DNA of 46,971 bases, taken from NCBI GenBank assembly GCA_947589035.1, contig CANPYZ010000017.1, positions 1 to 46,971 of the forward strand, in the 5' to 3' direction. Origin of the DNA: an uncultured Clostridia bacterium (lineage in GTDB: Bacteria; Bacillota; Clostridia; Oscillospirales; Ruminococcaceae). Position 1 is the first letter of the stretch; each line of letters opens with the position of its first letter. Positions 36,143 to 44,403 of this stretch are shown in pieces. The notes below the pieces were generated by a model that was not told the DNA's origin, did no database searches, and was given only the letters and a program-made list of their open reading frames with translations. The position numbers and the translations under genes are program-made.

Positions 36143-36226
36143 TGCGGATAAAAGGACTTGAACCTTCACCCTCTTGCGAGGACCAGCACCTGAAGCTGGC
36201 GCGTCTGCCAATTCCGCCATATCCGC
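36143..36226 (-). tRNA. tRNA-Leu (anticodon CAG), distal copy
   Basis: An 84-nt class II tRNA on the minus strand. The acceptor stem is GCGGATA with TATCCGC, discriminator A. The anticodon stem CCAGC/GCTGG closes the loop TTCAGGT, giving CAG. The long variable arm CCTC-GCAA-GAGG and T loop TTCAAGT are clear. CCA is not encoded. It is transcribed after the copy at 36261, 34 bp away. Confidence 0.96.
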
Positions 36227-36260
36227 ATATTTGCATATTTAATTTTAAAATTGAATACAG

Positions 36261-36344
36261 TGCGGATAAAAGGACTTGAACCTTCACCCCCTTGCGAGGA
36301 TTAGCACCTGAAGCTAACGCGTCTGCCTATTCCGCCATATCCGC
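36261..36344 (-). tRNA. tRNA-Leu (anticodon CAG), proximal copy
   Basis: 84 nt, near-identical to the neighbouring copy, with the same acceptor stem, T arm and anticodon loop TTCAGGT. It differs in the anticodon stem (TTAGC/GCTAA instead of CCAGC/GCTGG), in one D-loop base and in the variable arm. CCA is not encoded. Both copies should be made from the promoter at 36365-36393. Confidence 0.96.
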
Positions 36345-36364
36345 ATATTCATTCAACAAAATCT

Positions 36365-36393
36365 ATTATACCACAGGAAAGAAATTTTGTCAA
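36365..36393 (-). promoter_or_regulatory. Consensus promoter of the tRNA-Leu pair
   Basis: Minus strand: TTGACA (36388-36393), a 17-bp spacer and TATAAT (36365-36370). Confidence 0.93.
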
Positions 36394-36428
36394 GAGGTTT
36401 TCAAAAATTTTTTGAAAAAATTTTGGAT

Positions 36429-36457
36429 TTGACAGAAGAAAAATTTTGTGCTAAAAT
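36429..36457 (+). promoter_or_regulatory. Promoter of the CobW-type GTPase gene
   Basis: TTGACA (36429-36434), a 17-bp spacer and TAAAAT (36452-36457). The transcript would begin at the hairpin array. Confidence 0.88.
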
Positions 36458-36465
36458 AGAATTAG

Positions 36466-36604
36466 TCTCCACTGAAAGGGGAGATGTCGCCGAAGGCGAC
36501 AGAGGGGTTACCCCTCCGGCACTTCGTGCCACCTCCCCTGATAGGGGAGGCTTGTTCCCCCTGAAAGGGGGAATGTCACGTAGTGACAAGGGGGTTGCCC
36601 TCTG
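36466..36604 (+). repeat. Dense array of short palindromes (hairpin repeat element)
   Basis: A GC-richer run in which nearly every base can pair locally. Besides an imperfect hairpin at 36466-36484, perfect hairpins are: 36485-36501 (TGTCGCC/GGCGACA), 36502-36516 (GAGGGG/CCCCTC), 36518-36530 (GGCAC/GTGCC), 36532-36550 (CCTCCCCT/AGGGGAGG), 36555-36573 (TTCCCCCT/AGGGGGAA) and 36574-36588 (TGTCAC/GTGACA). The unit order (CCCCT hairpin, then TGTC hairpin) repeats, which suggests a degenerate tandem or a REP/MITE-like element. It fills the leader between promoter and start of the CobW gene. No second copy is in the window. Confidence 0.8.
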
Positions 36605-36620
36605 AAAGGAGAAATATTCA

Positions 36621-37583
36621 ATGACAAAAATTGATTTAATTACAGGAATTTTAGGCGCAGGAAAAACAACATTCCTGCATGGTTATGCAGAATATTGCCT
36701 TGCTAAAGGCGAAAAAATAGCCATTCTGGAAAATGATTTCGGGGCGGTGAACGTGGACAGAATCATGCTGAATGATTTACAGAATGAACACTGTCAGGTT
36801 GAAGTCATTGCCGGAGGAGGTGACAAAGACTGTCACCAGAGACGATTTAAAACGCAGCTCATTAGTTTAGGAATGCAGCATGTTGACAGGGTCATTGTTG
36901 AACCGTCAGGAATTTTTGACATGGATGAATTTTTCGATATTCTATTCGAATCGCCTTTAGATAAATGGTACACAATTGGAAGTGTATTAACCATTATTGA
37001 TTCAGGAATGCCGGAAAGACTTTCATTCCAGAATGAATATTTATTAGCATCGCAGGCAGCGTGTGCCGGAAAATTAATTTTTAGCAAAATTAAACCGGAA
37101 ACGAATTTTTCTTCTGTTTTGGAACATGTGAACCGTGCGTTAAGCGGCATTCAATGCCCGAGGAGATTCACGGAAAACATGCTTTTCGTGAAGTTATGGA
37201 ATGAACTGAATGAAGAAGATTATGCTGAATTATCTTCCGCAGGTTACCGAAATGAACGCTATGTCCGGCAATTCAACATCGAAAATTCAGATAGTGAAGT
37301 ACATTATTTTCTGCATGTTGCCTTACCGGAAGAACGCATACAGGAAATTTTAACGAATATTTTACAAGATGAAGAATGCGGAGAAATTTTCCGGATAAAA
37401 GGCGCATTGCCGAAACGTTCCGGAAATTACCTGAAAATTAACGCCGTGCGGAAACAAATTGAAATTAGTTCCATTCCGGAAGCGCAAGCGGTTTTAATTG
37501 TGATTGGGAAAAAGTTAAATTTTCCGAAAATTGACCAATATTTCCGGAAAGAAAACACTAATCCGAAATTTACTTCTATTTAA
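36621..37583 (+). CDS. CobW/COG0523 family GTPase, variant metal-binding loop
   Basis: 320 residues of the CobW/HypB/UreG-type P-loop GTPases, which act in metal delivery or cofactor insertion. Walker A is GILGAGKTT (9-17), the switch region has ENDFGAVNVD and Walker B is VIVEPSGI. In most COG0523 proteins a CXCC metal-binding motif follows shortly after the switch. Here that place reads AGGGDKDCHQRR (64-75) with a single cysteine. The base-specificity motif also departs from NKxD (FSKIKPE). The C-terminal CobW-like domain is short. The start follows AGGAG at 36607-36611. It is a single-gene unit with its own terminator. The metal, if any, is unknown. Confidence 0.85.
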   Translation: MTKIDLITGILGAGKTTFLHGYAEYCLAKGEKIAILENDFGAVNVDRIMLNDLQNEHCQVEVIAGGGDKDCHQRRFKTQLISLGMQHVDRVIVEPSGIFDMDEFFDILFESPLDKWYTIGSVLTIIDSGMPERLSFQNEYLLASQAACAGKLIFSKIKPETNFSSVLEHVNRALSGIQCPRRFTENMLFVKLWNELNEEDYAELSSAGYRNERYVRQFNIENSDSEVHYFLHVALPEERIQEILTNILQDEECGEIFRIKGALPKRSGNYLKINAVRKQIEISSIPEAQAVLIVIGKKLNFPKIDQYFRKENTNPKFTSI

Positions 37584-37596
37584 AATTAAAATAAAT

Positions 37597-37632
37597 AAAA
37601 AATTCCCCTGTTTACACAGGGGAAAATTTTTA
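37597..37632 (+). terminator. Bidirectional terminator between CobW and the ABC gene
   Basis: A 9-bp stem (37603-37611 with 37616-37624), loop TTAC, with T-rich flanks on both strands. Confidence 0.9.
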
Positions 37633-40600
37633 TTCTGTGCGTAAAGCGGTGACGGGGTCTTTCGTGGCAGCTTTTCGGGAAGGAATTAAACCGCCTAAGC
37701 AAGTCAGAAAAATGCTAATGAAAATTAACATGATTGCCGCAACCGGCGGAAGAGAAGCATTAACAGAATCTGTTTCAGCAATATGATGAATTAACACATT
37801 TGCCGGAATTAAAATCAATTCTGTTAAAATTACACCAATTAAGCCAGAACATAAACCAATAATAAACGTTTCCGCATTGAACACTTGTGAAATGTTTTGT
37901 TTAGAAGCACCGATTGCCCGAAGAATACCAATTTCTTTCGTTCGTTCTAAAACGGAAATGTATGTAATAATGCCAATCATGATTGACGAAACAACCAAGG
38001 AAACGCCCACAAAGGCAATTAACACATAAGAAATCACATTAACAATTGTTGTGACGGAACTCATCAATAAACCGACATAATCAGTGTAACTAATTTGTTC
38101 TTCTTCTGAAACGCCTGCATTGTAATCTTCAATGCATTGCTGAATGGATTCTTTCGCTTCGAAACTATCCACATAAAGTTCAATGCTTGACGGAGCGTCC
38201 ATGCTGATTAACCCGAATTTCGATAAATTATCTTCATAATTTCCGGAAGCGATATACTGGTCGTAAACTTTCAGTAAAGTTTCCGCTTTAGGGTTCTGCA
38301 TATATTCATCTAATTTCTGTGCAAGTTCCGTTTCAGACATATTGCCTAAATTCATCATTTCCTGCATATCTTCAGAAGAAAGCCCTTGTTGCTGTGCGTA
38401 AAGCTGCATCATTTCTTCTTGCGTCATTTCGCCGTTGAGATAAGCACGCATCATTTCTTCCTGTGTCATTGTTCCGGAAGAATTAGTTTCTGAAGTGGGA
38501 GCAGAGGCATTCGGTGCGTAAGTCTGCATGAGTTCTTCCATAGATTTGCCGGAGGCGTTCGCATAAGCGGAAAGTAAATCCTGCTGGGAAGTGTTCGGAG
38601 TGGAAGAAGTTGCATTCTGCATATATTGCTTTAATAAATCTTCCTGTGACATTCCGGAAGAAGCCGCATAAGCGGAAAGTAAATCATCTGCTGTCATGCC
38701 GTTTGTCATGGAAGAAGCCGGATTATTAAAACCGGAAAGTAAATCCTGCATTCCGGAAGCGGCTGAATACATGGAAAGTAAATCCTGTATATTTTGTTGA
38801 GAATTTCCGCTGTTCTGAAAACCGGAAAGTAAATCCTGCATTCCGGAAGTAGAAGAATACATAGAAAGTAAATCATTGATATCCATTCCGCCGGAAGAAT
38901 TGCCGCCGCCCATCATTTGAAGGTAAAGCCGGAGCATATCTTCCTGAGACATTCCAGTGGAAGGCATCATACTGCCCATATTGGAAATCATATCGCTTAA
39001 TTTGGCGAGGGCTTGCAAAGTGTCGTAAAACGCCGCAAAAGATTCTTTTCCGGCATAAAGTAATTTTCTTCCGTCTTCTAAAGCCTGCTGAATATTTTCT
39101 TTTCCTGTGCCGAGGAGCTGAGCAATATTTTCTTTAATTGTCTCTAATTGTTGCTGTAACGCCTCCGGCGTAAGAAAATCGGGAATTGGTAATGTTTCTG
39201 TTTCGGGAACAGTTTCTGTTTCAGAAGTGGTTTCTGTTGGTTCAGTTTCGGAAGTGGTTTCAGAAGAAGTTTCTGTTTCCTGTGTGGGTTCAGTAGGTTC
39301 AGTAGGTTCAGAAAGTTCTTCAGCAGTGGTATTTTCTTCTGAAAAATCTGTCATTTCGGCAACAGATTCTGTTTCCGGAAGAGGTTCATTTTCCGTTTCT
39401 GTTTCTGAAGAAGAAAAATCGGAAAGCGGAGTAATTGCACCGCCCTCAGGGAAAAATGCCATGTTGACAATTCCGCCGTCAGCAGACTGCTGAAAAGAAA
39501 CATTTTCGACTTCGGCTGTTTCGGAAACGTTTTCGGAAGAAGTTTCTGTGGGGTCTTCTTCAGAAGAAGTTTGCATGTTTTCCGTCATCATAATAAACTG
39601 GTACATACTCGCCTTGTCGGAAATGCCGAGATTGCGAATGTAATTTTCAGCGTCCTGTCTTTTTTCGTCGTCGCTAAGATTTTCATTGAAATGCATACCA
39701 TTAAGAACGTTAATTTCTTCATCGTCTTCTTGTGCCTTAACGACTTCACTTTTTTTAGTATGGTCAATTAAATATTCTGTCAAAGCACTGGTATAACCGA
39801 TAGCACTGTTAATTAAAGGCGTGTCAGTATCTTCATTCAGACGAATTACGCCGGAAATTTTTAATTCAATGGCATTGTCAAGTAACTCTTTCATTTTTTC
39901 GGTGTTTTGGGTGTCCACTTTTTTGAATAAACCGTTTTCCTGTTTTTCGTACAAATCGCATTCCGGAATTAAATAAAATGTCTGGTTGCAGATTTCCGTA
40001 TAATTTAATTTTTTTGTTTCTACAGTGACTTCTTCATTATTTTCTAACTGTTTCAACATATCCTGATATTCTTCAGAGGGAAGAAAACCAAGCTGATATA
40101 AAACCGTCATAGGAATTTCGTTCTGTTTGTCCACAACGAGAACAATTTCATCATAGGCATTCGGCATAGACCCGTAAAGCACATCATAACGGTCGGTAAT
40201 TGCAGGGCTAACGAGTTCGCCATTTGCGCCGGGCATCATCTGTTCAAAATTATTTGAACTGGTTGGTGCGGAACTGGTGATACTGGTCATTAACATCATA
40301 TTCGCCATAGAATTATTACCGCCGGAAAATGTACTGCCATTTGTATTGACTAATGTATCATTTTCATCATAAACGAAAACGGAAAATTTTGTGTCATAAT
40401 TATAAATAATTCCGTTTTCGCCGATAAATTCCTGAATTTCGCTTGAGGGGTCATTCAGATAATTTCTGAATGCCGTTAAATTATTTTCTTTCAGGCTGGT
40501 TTGAAAAGAAGAAGCCATTTCGAGATTACTTCCGTCAGAATAAACGCCGTCAAGCTGGTGGTCAGCTTCTTTGAGTTTATCTTCTGTCTGACTTCTGCCG

Positions 40601-41556
40601 GAAAGCATCATGCTTGTAAAATCGAAACTTTGTGCATCAATCTGAATGGGGTAAGAAGTCATTGTGTCTTTCTGTAAATCCTGAATGTAAGTATTTACGC
40701 CATTCGAAAGGGAAAGAATTAACGCAATACCAATAATTCCAATAGAACCGGCGAAAGAAGTCAACAATGTTCTGCCTTTTTTCGTTTTCAGATTATTGAA
40801 ACTTAATCCTAATGCCGTTCCCATAGACATAGAAGATTTCCCCATATTTTCATGATGGGCGGAAATTTTTTCAGAAGCCTTGAACGGGTCAGAATCTTCA
40901 AGAATTTTTCCGTCTTTAACTTTAACAATACGGGTAGCATATTCATAAGCGAGTTCGGGGTTATGCGTAACCATAATGACGAGACGGTCTTCAGCGACTT
41001 TTTTCAGCATTTCCATTACCTGAACACTTGTTTCTGAATCGAGTGCGCCGGTAGGTTCATCAGCGAGAAGAATTGCAGGATTATTCACTAATGCCCTTGC
41101 AATGGCAACTCTCTGCATTTGTCCGCCGGACATTTGATTAGGCTTTTTATGTAGCTGATTCCCGAGACCGACTTGTTCGAGGGCATCTTTTGCCCGTTGC
41201 CGTCGTTCAGATTTGGAAATTCCCGAAATTGTCAACGCTAATTCCACATTAGCAAGTACAGTTTGATGAGGAATTAAATTATAACTCTGAAAAACAAATC
41301 CGATTGTATGATTTCGGTAAGAATCCCAGTCTTTATCCTGATATTGCTTTGTGGATATGCCGTTAATAATTAAGTCGCCGGAATCATACCGGTCAAGACC
41401 GCCGATAATATTCAGCATGGTTGTTTTCCCTGAACCGGAAGGTCCGAGTATAGCGACAAATTCATTATCCCGAAAATTTAAACTGACATCATCAAGCGCA
41501 GTTTGCACGAGGTCACCGGTCACATACTGTTTACGGATATTTTTAATTTGCAGCAT
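37630..41556 (-). CDS. MacB/FtsX-type ABC ATPase-permease fusion with giant extracellular insert
   Basis: 1308 residues. The N-terminal ATPase has Walker A GPSGSGKTT (38-46), signature MSGGQMQRVAIARAL and Walker B LLADEPTGALD, the subgroup used by LolD/MacB/FtsE. TM1 is at about 265-284. Three more segments lie at the C-terminus (about 1140-1295) with the FtsX motif LERTKEIGILRAIGAS. About 850 residues between TM1 and TM2 should be outside the cell. This ectodomain contains a Glu/Thr/Ser-rich stretch (about 665-792) and Met/Gln/Ser-rich repeats (about 855-1088), including a 30-residue unit with DLLSMY and SGMQDLLSGF. Family members act in lipoprotein, peptide or antibiotic handling. RBS AAAGGAG precedes the ATG. 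Confidence 0.92.
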   Translation of the reverse strand: MLQIKNIRKQYVTGDLVQTALDDVSLNFRDNEFVAILGPSGSGKTTMLNIIGGLDRYDSGDLIINGISTKQYQDKDWDSYRNHTIGFVFQSYNLIPHQTVLANVELALTISGISKSERRQRAKDALEQVGLGNQLHKKPNQMSGGQMQRVAIARALVNNPAILLADEPTGALDSETSVQVMEMLKKVAEDRLVIMVTHNPELAYEYATRIVKVKDGKILEDSDPFKASEKISAHHENMGKSSMSMGTALGLSFNNLKTKKGRTLLTSFAGSIGIIGIALILSLSNGVNTYIQDLQKDTMTSYPIQIDAQSFDFTSMMLSGRSQTEDKLKEADHQLDGVYSDGSNLEMASSFQTSLKENNLTAFRNYLNDPSSEIQEFIGENGIIYNYDTKFSVFVYDENDTLVNTNGSTFSGGNNSMANMMLMTSITSSAPTSSNNFEQMMPGANGELVSPAITDRYDVLYGSMPNAYDEIVLVVDKQNEIPMTVLYQLGFLPSEEYQDMLKQLENNEEVTVETKKLNYTEICNQTFYLIPECDLYEKQENGLFKKVDTQNTEKMKELLDNAIELKISGVIRLNEDTDTPLINSAIGYTSALTEYLIDHTKKSEVVKAQEDDEEINVLNGMHFNENLSDDEKRQDAENYIRNLGISDKASMYQFIMMTENMQTSSEEDPTETSSENVSETAEVENVSFQQSADGGIVNMAFFPEGGAITPLSDFSSSETETENEPLPETESVAEMTDFSEENTTAEELSEPTEPTEPTQETETSSETTSETEPTETTSETETVPETETLPIPDFLTPEALQQQLETIKENIAQLLGTGKENIQQALEDGRKLLYAGKESFAAFYDTLQALAKLSDMISNMGSMMPSTGMSQEDMLRLYLQMMGGGNSSGGMDINDLLSMYSSTSGMQDLLSGFQNSGNSQQNIQDLLSMYSAASGMQDLLSGFNNPASSMTNGMTADDLLSAYAASSGMSQEDLLKQYMQNATSSTPNTSQQDLLSAYANASGKSMEELMQTYAPNASAPTSETNSSGTMTQEEMMRAYLNGEMTQEEMMQLYAQQQGLSSEDMQEMMNLGNMSETELAQKLDEYMQNPKAETLLKVYDQYIASGNYEDNLSKFGLISMDAPSSIELYVDSFEAKESIQQCIEDYNAGVSEEEQISYTDYVGLLMSSVTTIVNVISYVLIAFVGVSLVVSSIMIGIITYISVLERTKEIGILRAIGASKQNISQVFNAETFIIGLCSGLIGVILTELILIPANVLIHHIAETDSVNASLPPVAAIMLIFISIFLTCLGGLIPSRKAATKDPVTALRTE

Positions 41557-41585
41557 GAAAAAACTCCTTTCTTGTTTTGATATAT

Positions 41586-41614
41586 ATTATAGCACAATGT
41601 TTTTCAAATTGCAA
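41586..41614 (-). promoter_or_regulatory. Proximal promoter of the ABC fusion gene
   Basis: Minus strand: TTGCAA (41609-41614), a 17-bp spacer and TATAAT (41586-41591). It would give a very short leader. Confidence 0.7.
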
Positions 41615-41676
41615 GAGAAAACCAAAAATTTTGAAAAAAATTTTATGATTTGCTTTTTGAAAATCATGCAATCTGA

Positions 41677-41693
41677 TGTAAATGAAATTTACA
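41677..41693. promoter_or_regulatory. Operator-like palindrome
   Basis: A perfect inverted repeat, TGTAAAT-GAA-ATTTACA, lies at the expected transcription start of the distal minus-strand promoter (41699-41727). The position suits a repressor or response-regulator site controlling the ABC gene. The binding protein is unknown. Confidence 0.5.
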
Positions 41694-41698
41694 GTATA

Positions 41699-41727
41699 AT
41701 TATAACATGAAAAATTCATTTTGTCAA
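41699..41727 (-). promoter_or_regulatory. Distal consensus promoter of the ABC fusion gene
   Basis: Minus strand: TTGACA (41722-41727), a 17-bp spacer and TATAAT (41699-41704). It lies about 140 bp before the ABC start, in tandem with the proximal promoter. The rest of the 41557-41944 gap is AT-rich, with one small hairpin (AGTAAA/TTTACT, 41745-41761) and no gene. Confidence 0.85.
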
Positions 41728-41867
41728 GAAAATTTTCACGAAAAGTAAATATTTTTTACTCTTTTTCAACATAACAGAAAAATTCGCAGTGACTGTGTAG
41801 ATATGAACATTTTTTTTGTTATTTTTGGAAATGATTTAGCCACATCGACAAAATTTTCGAATATGCC

Positions 41868-41897
41868 TTGACAAAATGGGAATTTTAATGGTAAAAT
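41868..41897 (+). promoter_or_regulatory. Promoter of the CofE-like gene
   Basis: TTGACA (41868-41873), an 18-bp spacer and TAAAAT (41892-41897). Confidence 0.8.
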
Positions 41898-41944
41898 AGA
41901 AGAAAGAGTTTTAATTTCTAATGATGAAAAAGAGGATGATTTTC

Positions 41945-42646
41945 ATGAATATGCCATTTGTTCCCAATGAAGGAAAACCGTTGACAATAGATACGGATTT
42001 CGGGACTTACGCCCGTTATCCGGTGAAAACGCATGTCATTATGAAAGATGATGTCATGACAGATGTGTTAGACAAATACGTTTGTCCTTATCTGGAAAAA
42101 GGCGATACAGTGATTATTTCTGAAAAAATTATTGCTATCACGCAGGGAAGAGCATTTCCGATAGATGAAATTAAGCCTTCCGGTTTAGCGAAATTTTTAA
42201 GTAAATTTGTGGTAAAAACCAATTACGGCATTGGTTTAGGAATGCCGCAGACAATGGAATTATGCCTGCGGGAAGTAGGCAGACCGAAAGTAATTTTTGC
42301 GGCAATCTGTGCAGCAATTGGAAAAGTTTTCGGAAAGAAAGGTGTATTTTACAACATTTGCGGAATGAAAGCAAGAGCGATTGACGGACCCTGTGACAAC
42401 ACCCTTCCGCCATATAATCATTATGCGAAAATGGCACCGGAAAAGCCAGATGAAGCAGCGGCACAGCTTGCGAAACATTGCGGTTGCGATGTCATTATTA
42501 TTGATGCGAATGATATTGCAGCAAACGTCTTGGGAAGAAGCCGTCCGGATTTGCCGGAGGCGTTCGGGGAACAGGTATTTCGGGACAACCCGCATGACCA
42601 GGATTCACAGCAGACACCAATTTCCATTGTCAGAAAAGTTGCATAA
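41945..42646 (+). CDS. CofE-like F420-0:gamma-glutamyl ligase family protein
   Basis: 233 residues. The ATG at 41945 follows AGAGGA (41931-41936); earlier in-frame starts lack a site. Motifs such as GDTVIISEKIIAITQGRA, NYGIGLGMPQTMEL and DGPCDNTLPPYNHY fit the CofE superfamily, whose founding member adds glutamates to coenzyme F420-0. No F420 biosynthesis or F420-using gene is visible, and most Clostridia do not make F420. The real acceptor is therefore probably another molecule. It is followed 17 bp later by a membrane glycosyltransferase, likely on the same transcript. Confidence 0.75.
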   Translation: MNMPFVPNEGKPLTIDTDFGTYARYPVKTHVIMKDDVMTDVLDKYVCPYLEKGDTVIISEKIIAITQGRAFPIDEIKPSGLAKFLSKFVVKTNYGIGLGMPQTMELCLREVGRPKVIFAAICAAIGKVFGKKGVFYNICGMKARAIDGPCDNTLPPYNHYAKMAPEKPDEAAAQLAKHCGCDVIIIDANDIAANVLGRSRPDLPEAFGEQVFRDNPHDQDSQQTPISIVRKVA

Positions 42647-42663
42647 ATTGTTGAGGTGAATTT

Positions 42664-44271
42664 ATGCAATTTAATCAATTATCAGAATTATGTGCTGTTT
42701 CCGAACAGCACATAAAAAATTTAATTGCCGACAAAAAAATCAGAATTACGTTAATCAGTACGCTGATTTGGGGAATTTTGGCGCATGGAATGGCGTTATT
42801 TAATAAGTATAGCGTACAAGATGATCCGACTTATTTGTTTAATGTTGGGGCAACGCTTACATCTGGCAGATGGATGTTGGCTATTTTGCGGGAAATTACA
42901 AAAATATTATTTGGGCAGGGGGCATGTAGTCTTCCAGAGTTTAATGGAATAATTTCTATTATTTTAATCGGCTTATCTTCTTGTTTTATTATAGACCTTT
43001 TGAAAATTAAAAAACCGGTTATTTGTGTTGGAATTTCAGGCATATTGGTTACTTTTCCTGTAATTACTGGGATTTTTGGATATATGTTCACTGCTCCGTA
43101 TTATATGTGTTCGGTTTTGTTGACCGTAATTGGGGTTTGGTTGCTCAGTAAAAAGAAATGTGCCATTACATTTATTATTTCTGTGCTGATTATGGCATCA
43201 GCAATAGGAATATATCAGGCGTTTATTCCCTTAATGTTGTCACTCTCACTGATTTATTATCTTTTTTATTTGACCGATTATATTCGGGGGGGCAACGATT
43301 CTGTACGGAATGACGTGCTTACCATGCTGTACTTGATTACTGCAAATATTCTTTCATTTATTGTTTATTATGTGTTAAATAAATTTTTTCTCTGGTATAA
43401 AGGATTGACTTTGAGTAATTATAGAGACATCAATCAAATGGGAAAAGAATCCATAACTACATATATCCAAAGGGCAGTAATCGCATATCGACGTTTTTTT
43501 AGCACAAGTGGAATAAATGCTTATACGTCTATGTTTCCATTTCGAGTTAGACATATTTATGCAGTTGTTTTATTATTATGTTTATGCCTGCTAATTTACA
43601 AGATTGTAAAAATTTACAAACAAAATAAATTCAGGGCTTTGTTATTAGGAGTGTGCATTTTAATTTTTCCTTTAGCAATGAATTTTATTTTTGTGATGTG
43701 TGCAGAAGAATATGTACATAACTTGATGTTGTACGGGCAGACAGCGATTTATTTGTTATTGGCTTTTTTGTTGGATAAAACAGAATTTTCTTTAGAAAAA
43801 TTAACACAGGCGGTTTATTTTGTAGGAATTTTTATATTTTTATTCACTTCATTTTCTTATAGTAGATATGCTAATATGAATTATTTAAAAATAGAATTTA
43901 ACCAAAAAAGAGCTATCAGCTATTTTACAACTTTAGTTACACAAATTAAAAACTGTGATGGCTACACTGATGAAATGCCTGTTGTTTACATCAATCCTCG
44001 TGAAATTCATGATAAAACGTTGAAAGAATTATCAGGATTTACAAGTTTCTATGTTATACCGTATAAACTCACAACGAATATTATTAATTCTAATTCATTG
44101 TTTGCGTTTATCAATAATTGGTGTGGCTTTTCTCCGGAATATGCAGAAGAAGAGGATTTCAAAGATTTGCCAGAAGTGCAGGAAATGCCCTACTATCCAG
44201 ATGACGGTTCTATAAAAATTATTAATGATACTATAGTAGTTAAATTTGGTCCAGTGGAAGAAGAAAATTAA
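42664..44271 (+). CDS. GtrII-type multi-pass membrane glycosyltransferase
   Basis: 535 residues with about eleven hydrophobic segments and a polar C-terminal domain (about 420-535), probably outside the membrane. The N-terminal pattern, with HGMALFNKYSVQDDPTYL followed by TSGRWML, resembles the glucosyl transferase GtrII family, which adds glucose from a lipid carrier to surface polymers. The ATG at 42664 follows GAGGTG. Base and codon use are more AT-rich than in neighbouring genes (many TTT, ATT, TTA codons), which points to later acquisition. Acceptor and sugar cannot be told from sequence. Confidence 0.78.
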   Translation: MQFNQLSELCAVSEQHIKNLIADKKIRITLISTLIWGILAHGMALFNKYSVQDDPTYLFNVGATLTSGRWMLAILREITKILFGQGACSLPEFNGIISIILIGLSSCFIIDLLKIKKPVICVGISGILVTFPVITGIFGYMFTAPYYMCSVLLTVIGVWLLSKKKCAITFIISVLIMASAIGIYQAFIPLMLSLSLIYYLFYLTDYIRGGNDSVRNDVLTMLYLITANILSFIVYYVLNKFFLWYKGLTLSNYRDINQMGKESITTYIQRAVIAYRRFFSTSGINAYTSMFPFRVRHIYAVVLLLCLCLLIYKIVKIYKQNKFRALLLGVCILIFPLAMNFIFVMCAEEYVHNLMLYGQTAIYLLLAFLLDKTEFSLEKLTQAVYFVGIFIFLFTSFSYSRYANMNYLKIEFNQKRAISYFTTLVTQIKNCDGYTDEMPVVYINPREIHDKTLKELSGFTSFYVIPYKLTTNIINSNSLFAFINNWCGFSPEYAEEEDFKDLPEVQEMPYYPDDGSIKIINDTIVVKFGPVEEEN

Positions 44272-44280
44272 ATTTTCAGT

Positions 44281-44310
44281 AAAAAGGCATTTCGGTTGAA
44301 GTGTCTTTTT
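44281..44310 (+). terminator. Terminator after the glycosyltransferase gene
   Basis: A 13-bp stem (44281-44293 with 44298-44310, two G-T type pairs) with loop GGTT; the 3' arm ends in TTTTT. Confidence 0.85.
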
Positions 44311-44326
44311 ATTTTGAAAATTTTGC

Positions 44327-44355
44327 TTGACAAATGGAAAGAAATGTGCTATAAT
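44327..44355 (+). promoter_or_regulatory. Consensus promoter of the sulfhydrylase gene
   Basis: TTGACA (44327-44332), a 17-bp spacer and TATAAT (44350-44355). The 40-50 nt leader has no SAM riboswitch or T-box. Confidence 0.93.
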
Positions 44356-44403
44356 AAAGACATATTAAAAATATAGGTTTGATTGACAGAAAGGAAATTG
44401 TTT

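Noticed and set aside
36069-36287. Minus-strand opening of 72 codons
   Set aside because: It runs through a tRNA-Leu gene, a common false prediction.
36466-36604. CRISPR-like repeat array
   Set aside because: The units are palindromes of different sequence with no constant repeat/spacer pattern and no cas genes.
36387-36605. Openings on both strands across the palindrome array
   Set aside because: They coincide with promoters and perfect hairpins; composition is that of the repeat and not of a protein.
38290-38990. Direct DNA repeats as a possible mobile or CRISPR feature
   Set aside because: They are in frame inside the ABC fusion gene and encode a 30-residue protein repeat.
44356-44403. 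SAM riboswitch or Met T-box upstream of metY
   Set aside because: Too short a leader, with no conserved elements.
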